Below, piece after piece: positions 1-5,081 of a stretch of 5,123 nt of DNA. Within the stretch, counting starts at the first letter, position 1; every line of letters begins with the position of its first letter. Location: contig UQPI01000090.1 of the NCBI GenBank assembly GCA_900542945.1, forward strand, positions 1 through 5,123, in the 5' to 3' direction. The stretch is from an uncultured Collinsella sp. GTDB taxonomy: Bacteria; Actinomycetota; Coriobacteriia; Coriobacteriales; Coriobacteriaceae. The notes below the pieces were generated by a model. The model made no database searches. It was given only the letters and a program-made list of their open reading frames with translations, and was not told where the DNA came from. The position numbers were made by a program, and so were the translations under genes.

Positions 1-182
1 GTCCGCTGCCGGTGATGGCTGCCGAGGGCTCGCATCTCGCGGCTCGCACGGAGGGCGTTGCTGCGGATGCCGCGCCGGTGTATGTGGCGGGTGATGCCCG
101 CAACGGCAGCTCGCTCGTGGTGAGTGCCATGGCCGATGCCCTGGCCTGCGCAGCCGAAGTCGCCGAGGCGCTGGAGCTGTAA
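1..182 (+). CDS. gltD: C-terminal end of a GltD-like glutamate synthase small subunit / FAD-NAD(P) oxidoreductase (5' truncated by window)
   Basis: Only the last 59 codons (from base 3) and a TAA stop at 180-182 are present. The visible segment contains VYVAGDARNGSSLVVSAM (residues 27-44 of the fragment), which matches the C-terminal FAD-contacting GD motif of the glutamate synthase beta subunit family, where the usual form is roughly F-A-A-G-D-x-R-x-G-x-S-L-V-V followed by an alanine-rich helix. In that family the protein passes electrons from NADPH through FAD and iron-sulfur clusters to the large subunit, which makes glutamate from glutamine and 2-oxoglutarate. The catalytic N-terminal parts lie outside the window, so a stand-alone GltD-like oxidoreductase with another partner is also possible. 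No U-rich terminator follows the stop; the next structure is the palindrome at 215-312. The family assignment is fairly sure, the exact partner is not. Confidence 0.75.
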   Translation, partial: PLPVMAAEGSHLAARTEGVAADAAPVYVAGDARNGSSLVVSAMADALACAAEVAEALEL

Positions 183-214
183 AGTAGTCACGGAGATACT
201 CAACAATCGAATCG

Positions 215-312
215 GCAAGGGCTGTCCCTAACTGCCGGCACAAAAGGAACGTCCCTAAGTGCCGACAGTTAGGGACGTTCCTTTTGTGCCGGCATTCGGG
301 GACGCTCCTTGC
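215..312. repeat. 98-base imperfect palindrome of four ~27-base GTCCC/GGGAC modules (REP/MITE-like)
   Basis: The core is a perfect inverted repeat with 26-base arms (233-258 and 269-294) around a 10-base centre (259-268). The palindrome continues outward imperfectly to 215 and 312, where by eye about 12 of 18 further positions still pair. It can also be read as two tandem modules in one orientation (215-241, 242-268) and two in the other (259-285, 286-312), overlapping at the centre; each carries GTCCC or GGGAC and a TGCCGRCA-like piece. A second hairpin is possible between 224-241 and 259-276 (18-base arms, one mismatch), mutually exclusive with the core one. There is no T-run after the stem, so it is not a classic terminator. 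Short palindromes of this kind are typical of elements moved by REP-associated tyrosine transposases; that origin is inferred, and no transposase gene is in the window. Confidence 0.8.
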
Positions 313-595
313 GGATTTGCGAGCAGTTTGCTCGTTTGTCGACGTGCGGGTGTTCATTTGTCGACTTCTTGGGCTGTGGTCACCTGTTGTTTCTGTGGTG
401 GCTGCGGGCATCTGGCTCAAAAGGGCGGGTTGGCCGTCGATGTTTACCTGCGGTTTTGTTGCGGCGCGCATTTTCGGTCAAGCTTTTCGTCAAGTGTTTG
501 GTCAGCATCTGGTTTGCAGCCGGAGGCCTATTTTGCCCGCGCTGGTCGTGGCTGCCCACCCTCCTCGTAAGCTCAAATTGAGGTCCATCAGTTTG
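313..595. other. Gene-free stretch with no convincing feature
   Basis: Between the palindrome and the ribosome binding site of the next gene I see no supported gene. Three overlapping plus-strand open frames exist here, but they lack ribosome binding sites, are rich in Cys, Phe, Ser and Arg in a way typical of non-coding GC-rich DNA, and one starts inside the palindrome. Small structures seen are a 6-base-pair hairpin with a 3-base loop at 320-334 (CGAGCA/TGCTCG) and a direct repeat TTTGTCGAC at 335-343 and 357-365. No promoter with both a good -35 and -10 could be picked, although the promoter of the following gene should lie here. Confidence 0.5.
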
Positions 596-601
596 AGGAG
601 G
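596..601 (+). promoter_or_regulatory. Ribosome binding site AGGAGG of the 234-residue protein gene
   Basis: A full AGGAGG lies 5 bases before the ATG at 607. It fixes this start over internal ATGs and argues that the otherwise unrecognised reading frame is truly translated. Confidence 0.85.
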
Positions 602-606
602 ATGCC

Positions 607-1311
607 ATGACTGACCACGCTTTTGACCGAGCAGAGCTGGCTGAAGCCGTCGGCAACGATATTGCCGACATGGCTCACTTTTGGATGCTGCGGAAGTTTC
701 AATTCCTGGAGCCGGCGCGCGAACAGTTCGAGGTCATTGTCGACCCGTGGCTCAGCTATTGCGAGGGGCCTTCTCAAAACGAAATCATGGCCTACAACAT
801 GGCGTTTACCGATTGGCTGCTCTTCGAGCGCCCCTATCGCCATGGCAAAACGCTGCTCGAGCTATATGTTGACGAGCCGCCGGCATCGCTTTCGCCTGCC
901 TCGCTCAAGCGGCTCGAGCAGGTACGCGACACGCAGTATTTCTCGCGCTTTGGCATTTTGGACAAGAATCCTGCGTCCGGCATGGTCGTGCTGAAGGACA
1001 CGCGCACCGATCATCGCTTTGATGTCTACGACCCGCATATCGTGCGGAAGGAGCATTGGAACGACGGCGCGATTGCGGTGCGCCTCGCCTGCGACGATGT
1101 CTGGCTTACGGCGGGACAGCTCTACCTGTATGACATCGCGCGCCTGAACGACACGGCGGTCGACGGGCCGGGTGCGGTGCATCCCGAGGACCTGCAGGAC
1201 GGCTTTGACACCTCGTGCATCAGCTTCTTCTTGCGTCTGGTCCGCGACATCATGGGCGCCCAGGGGCGTTACGTAAAGTCGCTCAATATCTACGAGCAGG
1301 AATGGGGGTAG
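607..1311 (+). CDS. Protein of unknown function, 234 residues
   Basis: The function is not recognised. The reading frame is well supported: perfect AGGAGG five bases upstream, GC-rich third positions, and a balanced soluble-protein composition with no signal peptide or membrane segment, so it is probably cytoplasmic. The N-terminal third (residues 1-60) is acidic and probably helical. Residues 61-90 (FTDWLLFERPYRHGKTLLEL) and 94-175, with a run of short beta-like segments (GMVVLKD, HRFDVYD, AIAVRLA, WLTAGQLYLYD), recall by general pattern an uncharacterised region found next to SEC-C motifs in some bacterial proteins: a W-x-L-F-x-R-P segment, G-K-T-x-L-E, then a small beta domain. No SEC-C cysteine motif is present; the only cysteines are C52, C162 and C204. 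The family resemblance is from memory and weak. No partner gene is within operon distance; the hairpin units begin 40 bases after the stop (TAG, 1309-1311). Confidence 0.85.
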   Translation: MTDHAFDRAELAEAVGNDIADMAHFWMLRKFQFLEPAREQFEVIVDPWLSYCEGPSQNEIMAYNMAFTDWLLFERPYRHGKTLLELYVDEPPASLSPASLKRLEQVRDTQYFSRFGILDKNPASGMVVLKDTRTDHRFDVYDPHIVRKEHWNDGAIAVRLACDDVWLTAGQLYLYDIARLNDTAVDGPGAVHPEDLQDGFDTSCISFFLRLVRDIMGAQGRYVKSLNIYEQEWG

Positions 1312-1351
1312 GGGATGGACGGTTGTCGCCTGCCTTGCCTTCTGCCTTTAT

Positions 1352-1408
1352 GTCTCGATCTGTAACGTTTAGGGACAAAAAACCGGTCTACCTGTTACAG
1401 ATCGAGAC
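1352..1408 (+). repeat. Hairpin repeat unit 1 (57 bases)
   Basis: Perfect 15-base arms, GTCTCGATCTGTAAC at 1352-1366 and its complement at 1394-1408, enclose a 27-base loop (1367-1393). Within the loop TAG (1370-1372) can pair with CTA (1388-1390) to form a short inner stem. The unit lies 40 bases after the unknown-function gene and 80 bases before the matching position of unit 2. No T-run follows, so it is not a standard terminator. Confidence 0.9.
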
Positions 1409-1431
1409 GAATACCTGGGCGCCGCTGGTTT

Positions 1432-1488
1432 GTCTAAATCTGTAACGTTTAGGGGCCTGGAGAACGTCTAACTGTTACAGATCAAGAC
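1432..1488 (+). repeat. Hairpin repeat unit 2 (57 bases), in the leader of the nuclease-like gene
   Basis: The 15-base arms at 1432-1446 and 1474-1488 have two mismatches (the left arm reads GTCTAAATCTGTAAC) around a 27-base loop (1447-1473). The loop again has TAG and CTA at the same positions as unit 1. The right arm ends 9 bases before the ribosome binding site of the following gene, so if transcribed it forms a hairpin in that gene's leader. It is 23 bases from unit 1. Confidence 0.88.
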
Positions 1489-1497
1489 GTTTATCAG

Positions 1498-1503
1498 CGG
1501 AGG
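1498..1503 (+). promoter_or_regulatory. Ribosome binding site CGGAGG, favouring the GTG start at 1509
   Basis: GGAGG at 1499-1503 is 5 bases before GTG 1509-1511 and 11 bases before ATG 1515-1517. The spacing favours GTG, but the ATG two codons later cannot be excluded. Confidence 0.65.
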
Positions 1504-1508
1504 CAACG

Positions 1509-2585
1509 GTGACAATGGTCCATTTGTCCGATGTGGTGGTGATGGAAGTGTCTAATACCGTTCTCAAACACAAGCATACGGCTCGCAACACGTTGGCGCG
1601 GAATAGGATGCTTGCCAGGCTCACGGAGGCGGCTGAACTAGGCGTGCTGCTTGTGACGCACGACAATGCCGAGCTCATGTGGCTGCGGCGCCATGTGGGA
1701 ACCGACGATATCGCGGAGCCTGAGTCGCACCTGTTCTGTTTTCAGCATGATTGGGATGCGTTGACGCCGACGGAGCGAGCGCTGCGGACCATCAAAGGGC
1801 TTGCGGAGTTTCATCCCGATTGGGCGTTTTGGGGTTACGACGCGGCACTTTTGTGGGGTCTGGAGGTGCCAAATGATCTGCTTGGGCCGCGATTTCTTGT
1901 TAAGACAGGTTGCTCGGTGCCGCTGAGTGCAGGATGCCGGCTGTTGCGTCCGCAGGCGGCGGGTGCGCTTGAGCGCGTCGACGGCGTGCGAGTGACGCCG
2001 TTTTGGCGCACGGTGAAGGACTGTCTGCTGCGTGCGCCGTTTTCGTATGGTCTGGCGATCGCCGATTCTGCGCTGCGGGCGAAGGGCATATCGCGCGACG
2101 ACCTCTGCGAACGGCTCCAGGCCGATTGCGAGGGCAGACGCGGATATCGCAGAGCTCAGGTGATTGCGTCGCATGCGGACGGGCTGTCCGAAAACGGTGG
2201 CGAGTCTCGGTTCCGGGCATTCTTTATTGCATACGGTTTTCCGGTGCCAGAGTTGCAGGTGGAGTTTCGTGACCCGCTTGATTCGAGCCAAGTGTTTCGC
2301 GTTGATTATTTCTGGAGGCTCGAGGACGGGACGTGCGTGATTGGCGAGCTCGATGGAAAGGGAAAGTATGCCTTACAGAACGACGAGGGTCGGGAGTCGG
2401 TCGACCCGTTCGTGGCAGAACGTCAGCGAGAGTCTCATCTGACGATGCTCGGACATAAGGTGCTGAGGTTTACGTTTGATGAGCTCAAGAATCCGGGGAA
2501 GCTGGCTGAAAAGATGAGACTGGCGGGCATTCCGCAGTGGGCCGATTTGGCTGAGCAGTGGAGGCGGCAGTGGTATGGGCGCTGA
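1509..2585 (+). CDS. AbiEi-like protein with C-terminal DUF559/Vsr-type PD-(D/E)XK nuclease domain, 358 residues
   Basis: The C-terminal third carries the landmarks of the DUF559 (Vsr-like) endonuclease fold: GESRFR with E232, RVDYFW with D266, GELDGKGKY with E280 and K284 (the E-x-D-G-K core), then ERQRE (304-308) and GHKVLRFTFDEL (315-326). These fit a metal-dependent PD-(D/E)XK site that appears intact. The middle (residues 90-190: HPDWAFWGYDAALLWGL, GVRVTPFWRTVKDCL, ALAIADSALR-like) resembles the central part of AbiEi-type proteins common in actinobacteria. No obvious N-terminal helix-turn-helix could be picked in residues 1-60. The substrate and biological role are unknown; defence, DNA repair or toxin-antitoxin control are possibilities by family only, and no AbiEii-like toxin gene follows. 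The gene is alone, bracketed by two hairpin units upstream and three downstream, and by eye is less GC-rich than the amidohydrolase gene, consistent with accessory DNA. Start choice is GTG 1509 on spacing from GGAGG, with ATG 1515 as the alternative. Confidence 0.85.
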   Translation: MTMVHLSDVVVMEVSNTVLKHKHTARNTLARNRMLARLTEAAELGVLLVTHDNAELMWLRRHVGTDDIAEPESHLFCFQHDWDALTPTERALRTIKGLAEFHPDWAFWGYDAALLWGLEVPNDLLGPRFLVKTGCSVPLSAGCRLLRPQAAGALERVDGVRVTPFWRTVKDCLLRAPFSYGLAIADSALRAKGISRDDLCERLQADCEGRRGYRRAQVIASHADGLSENGGESRFRAFFIAYGFPVPELQVEFRDPLDSSQVFRVDYFWRLEDGTCVIGELDGKGKYALQNDEGRESVDPFVAERQRESHLTMLGHKVLRFTFDELKNPGKLAEKMRLAGIPQWADLAEQWRRQWYGR

Positions 2586-2626
2586 GGGGTGTAACTGACG
2601 CGGATGTGGTTGTTCCTGCCGAGTTT

Positions 2627-2683
2627 GTCTCGATCTGTAACAACAAGGGGCCGTTTGGCCTCGCAACTGTTACAGATCGAGAC
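2627..2683 (+). repeat. Hairpin repeat unit 3 (57 bases)
   Basis: Perfect 15-base arms at 2627-2641 and 2669-2683 are identical to those of unit 1, and one further pair (T2626-A2684) extends the stem. The 27-base loop (2642-2668) differs most from the others: it lacks the TAG/CTA pair but forms its own inner hairpin, GGGGCC (2647-2652) with GGCCTC (2657-2662), with a 4-base loop. It starts 41 bases after the stop of the nuclease-like gene. Confidence 0.9.
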
Positions 2684-2706
2684 AGAAGGTTGGCTGCCGC
2701 TAAAAT

Positions 2707-2763
2707 ATCTCGATCTGTAACATCTAGAGGCCGAAAACCTGTCTACTTGTTACAGATTGAGAC
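2707..2763 (+). repeat. Hairpin repeat unit 4 (57 bases)
   Basis: Arms at 2707-2721 and 2749-2763 pair except for the outermost base and one G-T wobble; the loop (2722-2748) is 27 bases. TAGA (2725-2728) can pair with TCTA... at 2742-2745 as an inner stem. It begins exactly 80 bases after the start of unit 3, with a 23-base spacer. Confidence 0.88.
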
Positions 2764-2787
2764 AAAGGTTGGACGCGGTGCCGAAAG

Positions 2788-2844
2788 ATCTCGATCTGTA
2801 ACATTTGGAAGGTTAAAGACGGTTCACCTGTTACAGATCTAGAC
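2788..2844 (+). repeat. Hairpin repeat unit 5 (57 bases)
   Basis: Arms at 2788-2802 and 2830-2844 have two mismatches around a 27-base loop (2803-2829). In the loop TGGA (2806-2809) pairs with TTCA (2823-2826), where units 1, 2 and 4 have TAG with CTA; an A-T pair is replaced by G-C. It follows unit 4 after a 24-base spacer. Confidence 0.87.
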
Positions 2845-2948
2845 ATTTCCCGGATGTCGCTGGGATGGGGCTGCAACGCATTCCATTCTCCGCATCTCCT
2901 CCTTTCTCCGTTAACCGATATGTCCGCAGCAATCCTGCCGAACTGGGT

Positions 2949-2954
2949 AATAAT
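2949..2954 (+). promoter_or_regulatory. Candidate -10 element for the amidohydrolase gene
   Basis: AATAAT matches the TATAAT consensus at five of six bases in an A/T-richer patch 39 bases before the start codon. No good -35 is seen at 16-18 bases upstream, so this is a weak call. Confidence 0.3.
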
Positions 2955-2979
2955 GGACAAATGTTGAAGTTTCTAAGGG

Positions 2980-2986
2980 GGAGGAG
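2980..2986 (+). promoter_or_regulatory. Ribosome binding site GGAGGAG of the amidohydrolase gene
   Basis: GGAGGAG lies 6 bases before ATG 2993 and fixes this start. A complementary CTCCTCC is present 77 bases upstream (2896-2902), which could pair with it if the transcript begins far enough upstream. Confidence 0.85.
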
Positions 2987-2992
2987 CTCGAT

Positions 2993-4363
2993 ATGGCGTC
3001 TGCTGATCGTCCCACGTTGTTTATCAATGCGACCGTTTTGGATGGCTCGGAGCATATGGAGCCGCAGCCCGATATGGCCGTGGCCGTTGAGCGCGGTGTC
3101 ATCACATGGATGGGGCCGAGTGCTGTCGCGCAGGCGCCGGCGGGTGCCGAGGTCATCGACCTGGCAGGGGCGTATCTCATGCCGGGTCTCATCAATATGC
3201 ATGTGCATCTGTGCGGCTCGGGCAAGCCGGTTTCGGCGGGCGATGCGGGTGCGCTGATGAAGAAGCTCGACAATCCCGTGGGCCGCGCCATCGTTCGCCA
3301 CATCCTCAAAGGCAGTGCCCAGCAACAGTTGGCAAGTGGCGTGACCACGGTGCGCGGTGCGGGTGACCCGCTGTTTGCCGATATTGCCGTGCGCAACGCT
3401 ATCGACGCCGGCAAGTATCAGGGTCCACGTCTGGTGGCGCCGGGAACGGGTGTCACGGTGCCGGGCGGTCACGGTGCGGGGCTGTTCGCGCAGGTCGCCA
3501 ATACCCCCGCCAAGGCGGCCGAACAGGTGCGCGATCTGTATGCGCGCGGTGCCGATGTCATCAAGTTGTTCGTGACGGGCGGCGTGTTCGACGCGACCGA
3601 AGTAGGCGAGCCTGGCGTGCTGCGCATGCCGGTCGGTGTCGCCGCGGCGGCGTGCAAGGCGGCGCACGAGGTTGTCCTTCCGGTCATGGCCCATGTCGAG
3701 AGCACCGAGGGCGTGAAGGCCGCGCTTGAGGCCGGGGTCGACACGATCGAGCACGGTGCCCCGATGACCCCCGAGATCCTGGAGCTGTACCGCGGCGCCG
3801 CGGGAACACAGCTCGAGGGACGCGCGCCGAGCGTGACCTGCACGATTAGTCCGGCGCTGCCGTTTGTACTGCTCGATCCGGAAAAGACCCATTCGACCGA
3901 CACGCAAAAGAAGAACGGCGACATCGTGTGCTCGGGCATTATCGAGAGTGCTCGTGCGGCGCTGGAAGCCGGCGTTAAGGTGGGCCTGGGCACGGACTCG
4001 AGCTGCCCGTTCGTGACCCAGTACGACATGTGGCGCGAAGTCGCTTACTTTGCCAAGTACGTGGGCGTGAGCAACGCCTTTGCGCTGCATACGGCGACGC
4101 AGGTCAATGCCGAGCTGTTGGGCCTAGGCGGCGAGACCGGCACGATCGAGTGCGGCAAGGCGGCCGACATTTTGGTGACGCACGAGAACCCGCTCGATGA
4201 CCTGTGCGCTCTGCGTGAGCCAATGCACGTGATGTGCCGCGGCAACCTGGTGCGCAAACTCAAGGTGAAGCGTATTCCCGAGGTGGACGCCGAGCTCGAC
4301 GCGATTATGGCCATGCCTGCCGAAGCGCTGGCTGAGGAGCTGGCCCGCGACGGTGTGGCGTAA
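2993..4363 (+). CDS. Metal-dependent amidohydrolase, imidazolonepropionase/Xaa-Pro dipeptidase-like, 456 residues
   Basis: This is a full-length member of the amidohydrolase superfamily (TIM barrel plus small beta sandwich made of both termini). The metal site is complete: H70 and H72 in PGLINMHVHL, K191 in ADVIKLFVTGG (the lysine usually carboxylated to bridge two metals), H234 in VMAHVES, H254 in TIEHG and D335 in GLGTDSS. Other family marks are GVTTVRGAGD (116-125), GGHG (158-161) and the closing GTIECGKAADILV (383-395). The pattern fits the group that includes prolidase-like Xaa-Pro dipeptidases and carboxypeptidases acting on N-acyl or dipeptide substrates; members have varied specificity, so the substrate cannot be named. 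There is no signal peptide, so it should be cytoplasmic. It appears monocistronic: repeats precede it and a strong terminator follows 53 bases after the TAA. The start is set by GGAGGAG six bases upstream. A long minus-strand open frame across this gene is its shadow. Confidence 0.93.
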   Translation: MASADRPTLFINATVLDGSEHMEPQPDMAVAVERGVITWMGPSAVAQAPAGAEVIDLAGAYLMPGLINMHVHLCGSGKPVSAGDAGALMKKLDNPVGRAIVRHILKGSAQQQLASGVTTVRGAGDPLFADIAVRNAIDAGKYQGPRLVAPGTGVTVPGGHGAGLFAQVANTPAKAAEQVRDLYARGADVIKLFVTGGVFDATEVGEPGVLRMPVGVAAAACKAAHEVVLPVMAHVESTEGVKAALEAGVDTIEHGAPMTPEILELYRGAAGTQLEGRAPSVTCTISPALPFVLLDPEKTHSTDTQKKNGDIVCSGIIESARAALEAGVKVGLGTDSSCPFVTQYDMWREVAYFAKYVGVSNAFALHTATQVNAELLGLGGETGTIECGKAADILVTHENPLDDLCALREPMHVMCRGNLVRKLKVKRIPEVDAELDAIMAMPAEALAEELARDGVA

Positions 4364-4415
4364 GCGCGCGATATGGCGATGCGACAAGGGGGGCAATCCT
4401 TTTGTCATAATTAGA

Positions 4416-4450
4416 AAAAGCCGAGGTCCCAGTGCGAGACCTCGGCTTTT
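4416..4450. terminator. Bidirectional intrinsic terminator between convergent genes
   Basis: Thirteen-base perfect arms, AAAAGCCGAGGTC (4416-4428) and its complement (4438-4450), flank a 9-base loop. The GC-rich stem is followed by a T-run on both strands, so it can end the amidohydrolase transcript (plus) and the zinc ribbon transcript (minus). A weaker GACAA/TTGTC pairing at 4383-4387 and 4402-4406 lies just before it. Confidence 0.92.
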
Positions 4451-4471
4451 ATTTGTCCCATGGTATGGCGG

Positions 4472-4945
4472 CTAGGAGCGCGTCTCCATCTTGGCATGGC
4501 ACTTGGGGCAGGTGACGCGGATCTTGCCTTTGCCCTTGGGGACGGACAGCATCTGACCGCAGTTAGGGCACTTAAGGTAGGCCGTGGTCTTGCGGCCCTT
4601 CCACATCTTCTTGGCCGTTCGCTTGGCGCGCTCAAAGTCTTCCTTGCTGGTGCCGGCCGCGCGCGAGGCGTTGGCAGCCGCGGCGCCGCCACCCAAGCTG
4701 GCGACGAACTTACCTAGGCCGGGGACGTTTGCGGTCGCCGTGACAAAGGCATCGTTCTCCTTGCGGCGCGCGTCGATGTTTTTGGACAGACCGCGCAGCA
4801 CGCCGAGCGCGATCACGGCGATGGCGATCCAGCTGAGCCACTGGATACGGGCCATCGACCCGATTATCGCGATGATAATGCCTGCGAAGCCCAACACGAC
4901 GGTGAGCTCATCGGCGCCGTTGCGACCCTTCATAAAGTCATTCAT
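4472..4945 (-). CDS. Small membrane protein with C-terminal zinc ribbon, 157 residues
   Basis: The N-terminus has two closely spaced hydrophobic segments (about residues 14-31, LTVVLGFAGIIIAIIGSM, and 36-50, WLSWIAIAVIALGVL), predicting a membrane hairpin. A basic linker follows (51-62), then a Gly/Ala-rich stretch (73-98) and a charged helix (100-120). The end is a zinc ribbon: C126-x2-C129 (CPNCG) and C146-x2-C149 (CPKCH) separated by a basic loop, VPKGKGKIRVTC, the usual metal-knuckle pair. The charge pattern suggests the ribbon is cytoplasmic. Its partner is unknown; such ribbons bind nucleic acid or protein. The frame is open upstream to a GTG at 4975, but the ATG at 4945-4943 is preferred because GAAAGG sits 8 bases before it. 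It converges on the amidohydrolase gene and shares its terminator. Confidence 0.87.
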   Translation of the reverse strand: MNDFMKGRNGADELTVVLGFAGIIIAIIGSMARIQWLSWIAIAVIALGVLRGLSKNIDARRKENDAFVTATANVPGLGKFVASLGGGAAAANASRAAGTSKEDFERAKRTAKKMWKGRKTTAYLKCPNCGQMLSVPKGKGKIRVTCPKCHAKMETRS

Positions 4946-4953
4946 GCGAATTG

Positions 4954-4959
4954 CCTTTC
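4954..4959 (-). promoter_or_regulatory. Ribosome binding site GAAAGG deciding the ATG start at 4945
   Basis: On the minus strand GAAAGG stands 8 bases before the ATG. No comparable site precedes the upstream GTG at 4975, so the shorter 157-residue product is favoured over 167 residues. Confidence 0.65.
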
Positions 4960-4978
4960 GTTCGATATGCTGCACGCC

Positions 4979-4984
4979 TTTATA
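4979..4984 (-). promoter_or_regulatory. Candidate -10 element of the zinc ribbon protein gene
   Basis: The minus strand reads TATAAA (five of six to consensus) 33 bases before the ATG. A transcript from here would start near 4972, downstream of the GTG alternative start, in line with the ATG choice. No clear -35 is seen at 16-18 bases; that position falls in the repeat element beginning at 5001. Confidence 0.35.
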
Positions 4985-5000
4985 CCCGATTTAGAGCAAG

Positions 5001-5081
5001 GGGGACAGGTTAATCTGCGCCAATGTGGTGCAAACATACCTGTCCCCGGATCACCAAGACGGTGCAAATGAACTGCGTCCC
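5001..5081. repeat. GTCCC-type intergenic repeat element with inverted and direct repeats
   Basis: Perfect 10-base inverted arms, GGGGACAGGT (5001-5010) and its complement (5038-5047), enclose 27 bases. The right half is echoed as a direct repeat: GGTGCAAA...GTCCC at 5027-5046 and again at 5061-5081. The GTCCC/GGGAC theme is shared with the element at 215-312, though the interiors differ. The remaining bases to 5123 hold no gene start that I can support. Similarity to elements mobilised by REP-associated transposases is inferred. Confidence 0.7.

Noticed and set aside
259..610. Three overlapping plus-strand open frames of 90-108 residues
   Set aside because: No ribosome binding sites, composition unlike real proteins, one start inside the palindrome and one end running over the start of the supported gene at 607.
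1638..2291. 217-residue minus-strand open frame
   Set aside because: Lies wholly within the nuclease-like gene, Arg-rich and without a ribosome binding site or recognisable domain.
1509..2585. A type IV toxin-antitoxin pair
   Set aside because: Only an AbiEi-like region is recognised; no AbiEii-like nucleotidyltransferase toxin follows, the next gene being a distant amidohydrolase.
1352..2844. The repeat units as coding sequence: in one frame units 1, 4 and 5 read as SRSVT...LLQI peptides, and arms and loops are all multiples of three
   Set aside because: Unit 2 has an in-frame stop, the 23-base spacers break the frame between most units, and no ribosome binding site or start fits. The hairpin explains the conservation better.
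1352..2844. CRISPR array
   Set aside because: The constant parts are the two arms of a palindrome with related loops and related spacers, only two or three units per side, split by a gene, and no cas gene is visible.
1352..2844. Integron attC sites around a gene cassette
   Set aside because: The arms lack the attC core sites with conserved GTTRRRY ends and the unpaired extrahelical bases expected, units are tandem on each side, and no integrase is present.
2831..4090. 419-residue minus-strand open frame
   Set aside because: It is antisense to the amidohydrolase gene, is rich in Arg and His as expected from the complement of GC-rich codons, and has no family match; it is a shadow.
4946..4975. 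Ten-residue N-terminal extension of the zinc ribbon protein from GTG 4975
   Set aside because: No ribosome binding site for the GTG, whereas GAAAGG is well placed for the ATG at 4945, and the extension adds charged residues before the membrane segment without family support.
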